A stretch of DNA of 64,000 bases from contig NC_088319.1 in assembly GCF_910592395.1 (NCBI RefSeq), positions 682,001-746,000 on the forward strand, written 5' to 3'. A program made the translations under genes and the position numbers. The stretch is from Lineus longissimus (lineage: Eukaryota; Nemertea; Pilidiophora; Heteronemertea; Lineidae). The notes under the pieces are model-generated. The model was given only the letters and a program-made list of their open reading frames with translations, was not told the DNA's origin and made no database searches. This document shows, piece by piece, positions 46,381-59,027 of this stretch; positions within the stretch are counted from its first letter, which is position 1; every line of letters begins with the position of its first letter.

Positions 46381-49199
46381 AAAAGCACCGCAGAACACCG
46401 CAGAAGCGTACGCCCATCTTTCCCGGTGTGAAACTACACTTTATCATAACAATGACCACGAAACGCTTGGGTGCTGTCCTGGGCCTTTGAAGTGGACGAC
46501 GTCGGGCCGGGTAGGACTGACCGGGCCTCACGATTGGGTCTCTACAGCTACACCCAGGGTGAAACCCCCTCCGGATATACGCTTACTTTTGAAAAGCAAA
46601 AAAGCAGAACCGGAACTTAAAGATAAGGACTCGAAGATGATTTTTTGTTCCATTATCAGAAAATATAATATGATACAATTTTGTATCCGATTGCTTGAAC
46701 AAACTGAATGATATTAGGAAGTTGTAGGCCATTTCCTCGGGATATTTTCGACTTTTGAAGTGTTCTTTTATTTATTCATAACATTATAAAAATAATCACA
46801 AGAAAATTGAAAATGCGACGATTTAATACCCCGAGGTTGTGAGGAAGTTATCTTATATGAGGAATTAGATGGTATTTTTTACAATTGGGGTATTATCGCC
46901 ACAAGAAAGGTTTAAAAAACCGGCTTTTATTTGGTTCAGCTCGAACTCAGTTTTTTGTGCCGGACCATGCCCCTGGTGCGATCAGGTCAGCCCCGAGGCC
47001 GCCTGGACCACAGGCATGAAAATGTGTTCGGGGTCACCATCCCGCGGCTTGTGAGGTCAGGCCAACACGGCCATTTAGACGCCATCATCTTTATTCTGTG
47101 TCATTATAATCAGGTGTCCGTTGTAATGGCTGCCGTCACAAATCATAAAGAATAAACTTCTCCCTTCTCTTCTTCCTCTGTCCCCTACTTCTACATCTTC
47201 CCACGAAGGCAGTGATCCGGTGTAGCATTTATGTTTCTGAGTGTTGGTTTGTGTTAGCCATGACAACGCCGGACCTCAACCCCCCCTCACAGATCACGCA
47301 TTGCGTTCATCAAAAATCAGTGCAATCTCGATAAACACCTGTGGATCATTATCATTTTCGTTCCTGCAACGCGTGCCACATTCTATATACACCCACCACT
47401 GCCCCAGTTCTCATCGATTCTGATGACTTACACCATATGATTATGTATTTGTCCAGTACTTACTCAAATAAATCTGACTTTTCTTCTATGTTTTTCGACC
47501 TAAAAAATCCTGGGTCGTTTATACGAGGTCAAGAGCGAGACACGCACGCACTTGCAGCGTGGGAAACATACTTAGTTGGACACAAGCTGTGACGTCATGA
47601 CTGAGAACCAATCAGCAGCGAGGATGAGCACTCGTGACTTGAATCGGATCAGCATAATATCGGATCAGTTCGTAAACGCTCTAGTTCTTGAAATAGCGTT
47701 GTGATCCTGCCTACAAAATCAACTTTTCGTAGCGTTGCTGTTGATTTATCACCAATATCTGTTTGGATTCTAGCAATAGCGAGGCTTTGATATCGCACTG
47801 TTGCACTTTCAACAATGCTCGGTAACTTGATCAATTATTTTGGACCTGGGCGAGGTTCTACGTCAATTCGGGTGACTTATCCTCTTCAGTATCACTGCAG
47901 GTCCGTGACAATCACTCTTTCAGCCTTTCTCCCTAACCGCAACATAATGACTTGGGAGAGCTAATAATATAGCGTAACTATTTTCATAAAAATATATTCT
48001 TTACATTTGGCACGTTATCACAAAGATACAGATCACAACAAAAAAGGAGTGGTATCTTTTGCTTGACATTTGGACAGAGAACAGGATGAGCGTGAAAGCC
48101 AGCAACCCACGCGACTGTGGGAACGTCGCCACGATAGGGCGACCTTGCGGTAAGAGGCGATAGGCTTGGCTGCCCACCAATCTCCTCATCCCTAATATCT
48201 GATTTCTTTTTAATTTTTTCGGTGACAATTTTCTCTTAGGTGAAGCCCACTCGAATCTTGCCGAGTCGAATCTGAACCCAACAATCACGGTCATCACGTT
48301 CGTCTTGTGTGTGCAAGAACGTTCCAATGCACCTCCTACTCAATTCTCGAGTTTCAGATGATTTTTCTTGTAATATTTATGACTCTGAATAAAATAGTCA
48401 ACAAAATTATGTTACCTGTATAACGCCGTTACTGGAATTGGATGAGAAAGTATTCGCAATATCAGATATGTATGTGCGAAGGCAGGATGTCGGGGTGTAC
48501 GGCCGACCACTCCGAGAAACTAATACGCTGTACATCTCATAAGTTGAATCTGAAAATCATCAGTAATGTATAATGACTGTGAAAATAGCTTTTTTTTCGA
48601 AAACGCAGCTCAGCCGGCAAAACGACCTTCCATCTTGTAATACCTACATTGTAGATATGGACATATTTCTGAAATTGCCCCGTTTACTGACGAGGCCATT
48701 GTTACTAAAGGTTACTTTCTTTCAGGTCTTTCGAAAACCAGGGTGGCCAGGCGGTGCAACTTCAACATATTTCTAAAAAAATGATATAATTTTTTGATTA
48801 TTTCCTGTTATTCCTCGCAACGAACAAATAGAGAAAATCTGCTCTCATCAAAGAACTGCATTCGCCTATTTTCAAGACGTCGTGAAAAAAAGACGTGTGT
48901 CGTGTTTTTATGAATCGGATGTTACAGGCCAATTAAATTAAGCAAACAAGGTATTGAGATTTAGATATCGAGTGTTGAACATGTCTGTTGTGATAGTGTT
49001 TGCATGTTTGGTTATAAACGTAACATGTTATCCTTTTATGAAAACTAGGAAGGAAATAATTTCTGATAATTTCGCAGGTGTGAATTTCAATGTTTGCTAA
49101 CTTAGGAAGGCGTCTTCAGATGGGTAACATCCTTTGCAATTTTTTCTAATCTGTTGACCATATTTATTTTTTGAAGTTACTCTGCATCAAAAGATAGCT
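46381..49199. other. Intergenic, no gene recognised
   Basis: No recognised gene or repeat. ORFs are short and lack motifs. Confidence 0.4.
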
Positions 49200-49318
49200 C
49201 ACCCCCCCCCCCCCGCCACACAGCGCCCCCTCTTTCTCTCAGAGGCCCCTTAATGGGACTCTATCATCCGCCCTCCCCTCCCCATTCCCTCTCACTCTCC
49301 CCATCCCCCCTCTTATTA
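49200..49318. repeat. Polypyrimidine tract
   Basis: About 120 bp almost wholly C and T on the plus strand in two blocks, opening with a run of about 14 C and continuing CCCTCTTTCTCTC and CCGCCCTCCCCTCCCC. Only short interruptions occur (around 49216-49228 and 49246-49268). Low-complexity and capable of triplex formation. Confidence 0.7.
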
Positions 49319-49821
49319 GGCCCGATTGTTGCTCCCACTTCTCTCTCTTCACCAATTCATGAATATCAAAAAGATAAATCATTTACCCGGCACTCACTTT
49401 AATTTGACCTTATATAGAGTGAACACTTCAATTCCACTTGCACGAACACTCAGGGCCAATACAGAACTACGAAATCTTGACGGTAGTACTGAATATTTTA
49501 AGTAGCAAATATACATAACATAAAGAAAGGAGAAAATTGGTGTGGTTCACATCCAGGATAAATCAAAATACTTCAAAAAAATGGTTTTATATGAAAAACC
49601 TCCCAGGAAAACCTGGCCACCAATCGATCGAACAAGCCAGACTGCTCACTGTTAAATCTAGCGGTGATTAGCTGAACTAAACATCCCACTGCTATTTGCT
49701 GTGACAATGTCGAAATACTTAATTGTTTGAAAAATGCTTAACTGATCCAGAAAAAGAGCTAGTCGACGAAAAAGGAGAAGAAAAAAAAGCGATTGAAAAG
49801 AAGAAAAGAAATTCATGAAAA

Positions 49822-49894
49822 TGGTTTCGCCGAGGTTCGAACTCGGGACCTTCTGTGTGTGAGACAGACGTGATAGCCACTACACTACGAAACC
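49822..49894 (-). tRNA. tRNA-Val (CAC)
   Basis: On the minus strand GGTTTCG pairs with CGAAACC, and A is the discriminator. A box TAGTGTAGTGG and B box AGTTCGAACCT are present. Anticodon loop CTCACAC gives CAC. No intron. T-rich DNA follows. Confidence 0.96.
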
Positions 49895-50025
49895 GCATGC
49901 TTAAATCCGACGCTAAAATCACAATCACACCGTGTATGTTGTAGGCTGCAAATTGATATCATGCGGGCTCAGTTAAATTTTCAGCATTTCTTACGAAGAG
50001 ATTAGGCCCGCTAGTGCTACATCCA

Positions 50026-50231
50026 CACTCTTAACATTTATAGTAAAAATAACTATTTAATAGTTGTCTTTTACTACTCAGGTAGTTGCTATTGCACCGA
50101 CTGTGAAAGTAGTTGCTATAACTATCATAATAGTAGTTCTTAACCATTTTAATGGTAGTTTTTACTACTTTCATAGTTGGAACAACTATTTTAACCAAAT
50201 TAGTTGTTTCTAGTAATAAATTATGAGAGTG
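50026..50231. mobile_element. MITE with CACTCT termini
   Basis: Left end CACTCTTAACATTTATAGTA; right end is the inverse of CACTCTCATAATTTATTACT. The interior is a series of inverted AACTATT/AATAGTTG blocks (AACTATTTAATAGTTG, TAACTATCATAATAGTAG), so the whole 206 bp can fold on itself. No ORF; superfamily unassigned. Confidence 0.7.
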
Positions 50232-51166
50232 CACAGGCCCGATCCCTCAGAAATGAGAGCTCATTTCATTAGCATCGGCGGACTACAGGCCTGCTTACAG
50301 TTGACAGCGTAGTCGGTAAGTGGGGTAGTCAAAAGTTCCTCCATGCCACCTCCCGACCCGTGGCCCAAACACGAAAACGCAGGTGGATATTACGTTCTCG
50401 GGGCAAGGAAGGGCACATTTTTCTTGCTGATAAAGTGTTGAGTCGTCGTCAGAGTCTAAATGACATGGGGGCCACATGCAAAAAATTGAAATCTTTAGTT
50501 GTAGATGACTTCTTCAACTTGTTTGTTCAAAAACAGGTCTTGTGAAAGACATCATGCCTTTCGGAAGTTGTATAGACATTCAAACACCTCCATCCTAGAC
50601 ATTTTGACCTTTTCTTTGTGAAAGGGAAAACCACGAGAATCAGACGCCGAATCAGTTTTTCGGCAAACAGTCGTTGCCATGGGAGAGTTTCCTGCCAAAT
50701 CTCACGCGAGTTTAACGCGGTCAAGGCGTGCGCCCACAAATATTGCACCCGTCACCCTATCCCTCATAAAATACCGTTGGCACAACACAAAAATATTGAA
50801 TTATTTTTGAGAGATTTTTAAGATTGTACGCAATAGAGCATTACCTTTATGACTTGGATGAAAGCATGTCATCGAGTCTTCATGCTCCGGGAGGCAAGAA
50901 ATAGTTTGGAGAGGGTCAGGTGATTTTTTTTCCTTTGTAAGAGATTTTGACATTTTGAAATGCTGGTAGGTTTATGGCGAGGGCAAGCGGAACGACAGCG
51001 GTCACATCCAAAGTACCTTTCAAGAACCCAACTCAACATTTGAATCGCATGAGGATATGTAGGTTTGGAAGTAAGATGAAACAACTTTGTATATTTTAGA
51101 TATCTTTCCCCTTAATACATTTAACAGGTTCTGAATCAGCGCATATGTTTCTTTACTAAAGAATTT
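50232..51166. other. Intergenic, no gene recognised
   Basis: No supported feature. Confidence 0.4.
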
Positions 51167-51396
51167 TCAGCCAGATCTGGCCAAAGGTACTTAGCTGACC
51201 TCTTGTCACTAAACTGTAATAGTGTGATCACAAATAGTAATGTTACACAGCCCTGGGAAGCCGGTGTCATAGTTGACCAGCTTTAGTTGACACCGTAAAA
51301 GAGCATTCTAGGCAGACCCTATGGGTAATCTAGTGTTGTATAACACCACTATCTTTTGGTAAATGTGATCTGGAAACATTCCTGAGTTCAACTATA
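51167..51396 (-). mobile_element. Family A MITE, copy A6
   Basis: Almost complete in minus orientation: TTTTCAGCCAGATCTGGCC, GGTACTTAGCTGACCTCTTG, internal GGTGTCATAGTTGACC, and the far end CCTGAGTTCAACTA. Confidence 0.85.
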
Positions 51397-54300
51397 AGTA
51401 CATTATGAAAAACACTGAACCCTCGGTACGTCATGTACGCGGAAGGTTTCAACCCAGTAGACCGAGAGTTTTAAACCAAGAAAAAGAATGTGGAGGCAAT
51501 AATCAGAATCTTTCATAACTCTTACAAAGTGTAGAATACCTTCGCGAATAAACACATGCAAAAACTAGGAAAATGTCCGTCTTGGGCCCAGCGTGTAATG
51601 GGAATACAACTTTCTGCTTTCATTTCAATGATAACTGCAACTTTTGTGACATTCAGCATCAGTCTATAACCAAACAAAGGTAGTCACATGAAACATATGC
51701 TAAGACTCAACTGGACCACTTAAAACGGACCCAATTAATCCATCCGCGGACAATCTTCTTCTCAGCATCAAAAAGCGACAACAGTTTAGCCTCAATAAAT
51801 CTCACACTTTTGTCATCTAAAATATGTTTCTTTAATTTTCACACAAACACTTTTAAATCTTTGACCGACAACAATGGTTGTTAGCAGAAGCATATGCTAA
51901 AAGTCTAAAACGGCACTTTCTGATTAGGACGAAAACCTTTTAGAATCTTTGCAGGCTACAGCGACTGGAGACATTCCTTCATTCAAAGGAAGATTACTCT
52001 CCTTCTTTTCATTATCTTCCCGACTCCAATTGTTGGTAATAGAAACATATGCTTTTACGGCGAACAATCCCTCAGACAAATCGCGCGGGCACGGGGCATC
52101 CAGCCCCACGGAAGCCCGGCCAATTGTTGGTATCACTGACATATGCTCCCCTGCTTCCATTGACCCGGGCGCTCCGCCATTCAGGGTTGCATTCCGGAAC
52201 ACAGACAATAAGGATGTTCGAGGAAAATAATAGGAGCAAAGAAAAGTGATCACGGTTCATCGTTATGCCAGAGTCTTTTAGGAGTTGTCGTCCAAGGCAG
52301 ATGGCTTCCTCCATAATTTCGCTAACCATGATGTCACTCTTTTTGATTGTGAAACGATTTGCATTTTGCAAGGGATGTTACCCTTAGATATTGTCAGTTA
52401 TGGCACTATTGTACTCTCCATGACATCATCTGTTAAAAGCTCTGTAAGGTGCATGTCTATGCGGAGCTGTTGGAGATCTTTTTAAGATATTCGGGCTGCT
52501 AGGGGATTAAGGTGCAACAGTGATGTCACTTTTGTGGTACCAGGTCCCTTTTTTGGTGGGACCGGGGGCGAGTGACGGGCTTCGGTCTGGCTTCCCACGA
52601 TCCTTGCAGTGACGAAAAGGGACGTTGCTATACTCGATCTGCATATCATTCTGTAAGGGGGCCTGCTCTCCTAAAAACTGTCAGCCAAAGGTCATGTACA
52701 GCTAAGGATCTTGATTACGAAAAAGTTTTTGTAAATTGGTATGCTACATGTAGAGTGCAAATAGACATGGATGGGTACATATGACCATGGTAAATGAAAA
52801 AAAAAACTGGTAGTAAAAATGTGCAAAATCAGTTTGAAGATCAACCTATTAGAAATTAATTGCGTAACTTAGAATTCTTTGCCGATCCCGCAGTGCATTC
52901 TATAGGACAATCAGACATTTACACCTGAAGTTTGAAGACAGGCAGGTTACTCAACCATTCAATGAATACATAACATTCAGACTAAAACTTCTGTTTGCAA
53001 AAATCATTTCATCTTGCCGCCTATCTACCAAGTCCTTTGTCATGTTTGTGTGCGTTAGAATTTTTATTAGGTTGAAATTCAGCGCTTAAAATTACATGAC
53101 ATGTTGAAATCTTACTCAGAATCCAAGGTTCAGATATGGCCACGTAACTTTATCCGGAATCACTCAACTTTTCGTTGTGTTACAGTTCTGCTATATGGTT
53201 TATTAACCATATATAATCATTATTCAAATTAAAAGATGTTGATGTCATAAATTTTTTGTATTTTTATAGCATTTATATCGAATGATTCAGTCATAAATAT
53301 CAGGTGTCTTAAAAATATATCAATGTACTTTTGAGGTTGAAAAACCTCCATCAGTGATAGATTTACCTAACTTCGGCCACTAGCTAAGATACCTTTGATG
53401 TTGAATAACTCCCAAAATATATCATTAATACATTAACATAACGTCAGCCACATGATGCTGAGATAAAAACCGTGTGTTTTAAATTAGTTTCATTGCGCAA
53501 TATGCATTTAATTTTTTGACAGTGTGGCACCTAAAAACATTATTTTGTGCCCTTGCCGGTAGTATAGGCCTATCGACCGCTATGAAAACTGTTTCGTGGG
53601 GGTCGATATCGTCAAGATTTGCCCTGATAACCATTTGAAAGACAACAGAAAAACATGAATTTATGTCTCGGTGCGAGCGGGCTTTGTTTGAAGACAATAG
53701 ACCGTGTACTGGGTTTCATGTATAGGCCTGAATTCCATTAATTTTGATGCAAGCGGCAACATAGCGTACATGAAATGCCGGATGATCGTAGACTGTAGTG
53801 GCTGCCGAAGCTGAAAGAACTCGTCAACGCAGACCCAGATTACAATCTGAATAGGTCTTAACCCAACCTAAATTCAACTGTAACCAACAAACAACCATCA
53901 TTTTAGTTCTGGTTGCTATTTCAAAAGGCCGTTGACCATGTCAAAGCAACTGCAAGAAAAATAATAACGCCAATTATGAAATTATTTGTGATAATAGTGG
54001 CAGGAATCATGTAGTTGTTGTTCTTGATAATAGCGACAGGGAAATCTCTGCCTCAGCAACAGGTTCTGCGTAATTGATACTGAATAAGTTCCGCATTCCA
54101 TCGATGTACCCTGAGGGAAGCTTGAGGAGATGCCCAACAAGTGCGGGGGTTACTTCAGTCTCAACTCCAACCAAGCAAGACAAATAAAATCACAAATCAA
54201 TTAAGATTTTATAATCCCGCGAGCCGCAATGGACCGAGCATTGAATTTCTTAAGGAGGTCGTCTATGACATCGTCTTGGGTCGTGGGACTGTTCTCATGC

Positions 54301-54471
54301 CCGGCTCTGCAGCCCCTATTTGAATAGCACGCCTTTGAAAGCCGGTCCTGATTTTTGAATCTCATATGGCCCGAGTCTGCAGATGAAAGGCGTGAGTCTC
54401 CTTATGAAAGGCGGGCCATTGAACCACGAAGTGATATCAATGTGATACGGGTGCACTTGTTTGGGATGTTA
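51397..54471. other. Intergenic, no gene recognised
   Basis: A spaced repeat of CCAATTGTTGGTA followed by ACATATGC occurs at about 52027 and 52120, with a weaker third at about 51870. A GC-rich patch with overlapping ORFs on both strands (51949-52371) carries no known domain. 53.0-54.4 kb is AT-rich and empty. Confidence 0.4.
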
Positions 54472-54696
54472 TCAGAACAGGTCCATGGGATGAGTAAAGG
54501 GCGGTTGCTGAGGCGGCGGCGAGGGTGGCTGCAGGTTGTCCATGATCCACAGGTGCGCCGTGCGAATCACGGCCGAGGTCCGTGGTTCCGTGTCCATTGG
54601 ACGTGGGCGTGTGCTCCGGGGAGATTCCGATGGACCTTCCGTGTCACCTGACATGTCCCATCGGCGATTCAAATTTAAAATATCTTTAACGGTTTT
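54472..54696 (-). CDS. Possible terminal coding exon of an unrecognised gene
   Basis: After a good acceptor on the minus strand (TTCCACATTCCTGTTCCAG, ending at 54697) a phase-0 frame runs 74 codons to a stop. It starts KTVKDILNLNRRWDM, continues with an acidic/Ser/Pro segment (SGDTEGPSESPRSTRP) and ends PPSPPPQQPPFTHPMDLF. The exon is distinctly GC-richer than its flanks, and its composition is protein-like. VKDILNL recalls the TN motif of NK-2 homeodomain proteins, but no homeobox is seen nearby and the tail position argues against it. No upstream exon was found, so gene identity is open. Confidence 0.3.
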   Translation of the reverse strand, partial: KTVKDILNLNRRWDMSGDTEGPSESPRSTRPRPMDTEPRTSAVIRTAHLWIMDNLQPPSPPPQQPPFTHPMDLF

Positions 54697-55342
54697 CTGG
54701 AACAGGAATGTGGAACCCCTATATTGTCTATTACTCATATTCAAATTATGCAAAATATTTGATGAGTTGATGATGGTACTGAAGGTCGGTTATTTTCTTA
54801 AGAAGATATTCATGAACAATAAAGAATCGTTAGTAGTTCTTTTGACAGTTCCTGGTATGATCTGATGCAGTGGCCGGTGAGATTTAATCCGGTGATCATA
54901 ACAATTTTGTAACATGACATTGTGGTGAAAGAGTGAAGCCTTGTCAACTTGGAAGCACGGAATGGCGTCCGGTCGCAACATGAATCATAGCTTACTATTT
55001 AAATGCATAATACCATAATGAGGCTGATATGAAACCATCTACCTGCGGTACACAAGGAGTGAATGTCAGGCTGACTATACTCAGCCTCCTTTAAAGGCGG
55101 TTGGAGACTTAAAACTTACCTCCTTTGATGGTCGTACACTAAACGCACATTTTATGCAAGGGTGCATTACAGTGATACTGACATCGTATATCTTTGAAAT
55201 GAATGATGCTTTCTCAAACTTGTTATGCCGTATTAGTTTGTAGTGTGGTTAGGCTGAAACGACAATGCTGCTTCATCGATGTCCTTCACAGCCATGGCCA
55301 GCAGTTTCCTATAAATATGATAAGATAATGGGAATGACAAAT

Positions 55343-55608
55343 AGCGGTTTTCATATCGTTCTGGCCAAAGGCACTTAGTTGAACTCAGGAATGTGACCAG
55401 ATCACATTTACCAAAAGATAGTGGTGTTGCACAACACTAGATTATCCATAGGGAAGGCCTTACCAATGCTCTTTCACAGTGTCAGCCGGTCAACTATGAC
55501 ACCAGCTGCCCAGGGCTGCTTGACATTAGTATTTGTGATCACACGATTACAGTTTAGTGACAAGAGGTCAGCCAAGTACATTTGGACAGATTTATCTGAA
55601 AAACACTT
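55343..55608 (+). mobile_element. Family A MITE, full-length copy A7
   Basis: Best reference copy, 266 bp. The left end AGCGGTTTTCATATCGTTC plus GGCCAAAGGCACTTAGTTGA is mirrored by the right end TCAGCCAAGTACATTTGG plus TATCTGAAAAACACT, i.e. TIRs of about 40 bp. Other copies show the terminus as AGTGTTTTTC. No ORF. Confidence 0.9.
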
Positions 55609-58576
55609 ATGGTCGTCCGGTATTAGTATGGATCTGAGAACACGGATACCCCTTCTTGTCACAGGGGGTTAATAATGCACTGACCATTAAACGGAAGTCG
55701 TAACGGCCAAAGATGCCGCCCGGGGCCACTGGGACATATTCCCAGGCGATTCACCGGCGTGATGTGATCCTACCCCGAGGGATCAGTTACGGAAACTCAC
55801 GTGGGACTGTCCAAACAAGCCGCGATCTTTATGATAAATTGATGAAACTTGGCTCTCGTCCTGTAAAGGTGACCGGAGATTATTACCCGGGACTCCGGAT
55901 CTGCATGGTCGGTGACGTAACGCCTTCAGGCGACAGGAAGCCGGTATTGTCAGCGGAAAACGACCCAGTAGATTTGAGCTCATCCGAAGTGAGAGATGGT
56001 CAAGTCTCTGGTAAATTTAGACACTGATGCTGGATTTAGCAACCTGGTACTAAAGACTTTGGGGGCAACTCTTGCGTTTCGTTTACCCGACCATGGACCA
56101 TTTCTCCTCCAATTTTAAGTCAAATTAGCCCTTCGCACCCACTGAATGAGGCCATTACACCGGGGAATCTATCACAAATTTGGTAATTGAATTCGGGCGT
56201 TGATCCCTAACCTGAATGATTGGTGTAAACAAGAGGTTTGGGCTGAAGTATCAAGGCGAGAACACAACTTCCTGTTCTTATACCAGTTACACAAGTTCGT
56301 AATCAATCGGATGTTCTAGGCACTCGGGTAGGCCCTTCACTGTTCCATTGAGTTTTATGATGGATTTGTATCAGGCTGGTTTTGATCACAGCGGTTTGGT
56401 GAGACATTCACCTCTTTGGTTGGTATAGAATGTGTAAAAAGCAGATTCTCGGTGAATTCCGCCTGATTGACAAACATTGACGTATTAGAATAGAAATTGA
56501 TACCTCACAGTCGCATTGGTTGTCTCACAAAATACCGTTTCGGTGGATCTGTAATTTCGCAAAAAAGCTCCACGACTTTGGGTTGGACACCAGGCATAGC
56601 TTCTACGACGTACGGATAGCCTCATAACGACTATTTGCTAAACGTAGACGTTAACTAGTTGAAATTCTACAAACATTATCATCGACAATTCCTAGTAACT
56701 GACTCAAATTGAAAAATTTATTCACAGAACAAAATCACTCAGGTTCAAACATGGCTGGATGACTTAGCAAAGTCGTCCGTCTCGCGGATGAGCACGCACC
56801 AGATATTTGAACATCGCGGTCATTCCTTACAGCCAAAGAAAACATTTTTAACAATCAAAGATAAGGTGGATGATGAATTTCCCGGGGGCACCCGGCTGAT
56901 AAATCACAGCCGCTTTCACGATCTCGCGGAAGTCCATTATGATACTTCCCATTCACTTGGGATCGGCCGCCATTTGAATTGCCCGCGATCATTAAAGCGA
57001 GGCTACGACCTGTCACGCGGTTCTCAGGTGGCGGCCATATTGTCATGGCCACGCCTGAGTGCGCGTCAGGTCTATTCCTTGTGTCACCCGTGCCAGTCGT
57101 GGTGAATTGGGATGAAAAGGATGCGGCACAAGTGGATGCAATGAAAGGATGCATTCAGGTACTTTCGTCATCTTGTGACCGTTGCTCTAGATTCGCATCA
57201 CCCCCGGCATGATTGAGATCATCCCGGCAAACAGGTCCCCGCACAGGTTCATCAAAACAAAGCGTTTTGTCCTCAACTAGGAAGTGCTTATAAATATTTC
57301 GACCGTTGCTCCAGATTTCTTAAACCCACAAAATCACCCTTCACCTTTTACCACTGCGGTTTGAATTCAACAAAGGAAACTTGTAAACAAGAAAAATGCA
57401 CAAATCTCCAGACAATGGCACCTTGCCTACCTTCCTCATTTGATGAGGAAGGGCGAAATTCTCCTTTGTCGGTGTGTAACGGTCGCTTGAAAAAGGTGGA
57501 GTTTGGGCAAAGAAGATGGGTTCAGCTTACACGGGTTGATGAAGAGGTTGACATTAGATTGTTAAACAAGTGCATGGACTCTGAGAAGTTTTGAAATGAT
57601 TTTAAACGAGATAATTTGATTTTGGATAGCAACGCATATGAACAGATGTGAGGATGATGATGTTAAAAGATGACAGAGGTGTTCTGAAAGGAAAACACGT
57701 TGTACTTTTTTCTTCGAGTTTAAAATTTGAAATTCGTTTCTTAACGGTTTTTCATTGATTGAATATTGCGCTGTTTATGATGGTGATGTAGTCGCAGCAG
57801 ACAATAGATTCTCAACGGGTTTCTTTTGATTCGTATTTCTTTCATGATGAAGACCTAAACGAGCGAAATCACACGAAACGTCTCCCTGCCATGCTTGTGT
57901 CGTATGCAACTACTGTTATTGCGTAACTTTGCAAAGACCTCCTTAACACTGTCTGAAAAACCACTTGGAGCGACAAAAGAGATATGCTTCAACTGTCAAT
58001 TGCGTAAGGTTGCGGAGGCTGAATTTGTATTGCAACTTCTTCAGAACCGTTCACACTGTCATCGACATAAGTAACTGCAGATATAATATAATGCGACCAT
58101 TCTATAGGTGTGAAAACTACCTCTCAGTTGCATAAAGTTAGAGAGGACTGATTTTGTATTTCCTGTTGTGCGGTGGAATGTTTTTGTGTGACTGGATTGT
58201 AATGCCAGGCATCAACATCCCCGTACTCACTGCATTGTGTAAGCTCTATCGGTTTATTGCGTTCCCTCCGAAGGATCTCCCCGGGTTCAATGTTCCAATG
58301 AGTGTTTCTGTCTCTAGGAACCGTTTTCAGCAAACATTTGATGCGTCGACTAATCACGAGCTAGAGAAACGTAGAGAAGATACATTTATCCATTCCCTGA
58401 CCCTGACCAACTCTCTTATTCCTGGTTCTTACCCTGACCGACCCCAACCCGGACCCTTACCCTTAATCAAACTTGATCTAGAAAGGCCTCTGTCTATGAC
58501 CAATCAGGAACATCATCCGTGTCATCCCTGTATCCGCATCAGATACGTCTAGTCACTTGTTTATCATATTGGGCGA
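55609..58576. other. Intergenic with exon-like patches
   Basis: A 62 bp interval at 57097-57158 is bounded by a CCGTGCCAG acceptor and a CAG/GTACTT donor and is open (WDEKDAAQVDAMKGCIQ). A frame at 57361-57594 reads protein-like (GRLKKVEFGQRRWVQLTRVD). No family is recognised. Confidence 0.3.
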
Positions 58577-58659
58577 ATAGAGAGCCCGGGAACATGGGAG
58601 CCGGGGTGCATAGATTCCGGGAAACGTAGAACCCGTGGGACATATAGGACCCGCGGAAC
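58577..58659. repeat. 16 bp minisatellite, five degenerate units
   Basis: Units close to ATAGAACCCGGGGAAC: ATAGAGAGCCCGGGAAC, ATGGGAGCCGGGGTGC, ATAGATTCCGGGAAAC, GTAGAACCCGTGGGAC and ATATAGGACCCGCGGAAC. Confidence 0.8.
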
Positions 58660-58847
58660 AAAGTAGCTGCTCCTCTAGGGAATTTGCATTAAATAACAGA
58701 GGCCTGAATTTTGTAAAATTCAAAGAGACTCAGCTGCTGCTTTCAGTATCGCCAATCCCTTGAGTGAAATGTTCATAGTGGGTAATAGAAAAAGAACAAA
58801 ATCATCAGCGTATCTCGAGCAGGATGTTATTGCGTTTTATTGACCAG

Positions 58848-59027
58848 GACCCTCCATTCCATAAACTGACAGATGTCGAACTCCTGAAAAGACGACAAGA
58901 TGCCCGACATATGCCACAAGACAGGTTGATGCGACAGGTTGCCGGACCGGACGACTCATCACGCGCGCAAATTCAAAATCACAAAAAAAACCTCGACGGA
59001 CTCTTGCGCAGGATCATGACCAAATAA
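58848..59027 (+). CDS. Possible terminal coding exon of an unrecognised gene
   Basis: An acceptor (GCGTTTTATTGACCAG, ending 58847) opens a phase-0 frame of 59 codons to TAA. It begins DPPFHKLTDVELLKRRQDAR, highly charged and helix-forming, and ends KKNLDGLLRRIMTK. Composition is protein-like, but I know no matching family. It could belong to the same plus-strand gene as the exon-like patches near 57.1 and 57.4 kb. Confidence 0.25.
   Translation, partial: DPPFHKLTDVELLKRRQDARHMPQDRLMRQVAGPDDSSRAQIQNHKKNLDGLLRRIMTK

Noticed and set aside
51949-52371. GC-rich block suspected to be vector or bacterial contamination
   Set aside because: No vector feature recognised, and composition grades into the flanks.
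58400-58480. Interstitial telomere-like CCCTGACC/TTACCC words
   Set aside because: Too few and irregular to be a (CCCTAA)n tract.
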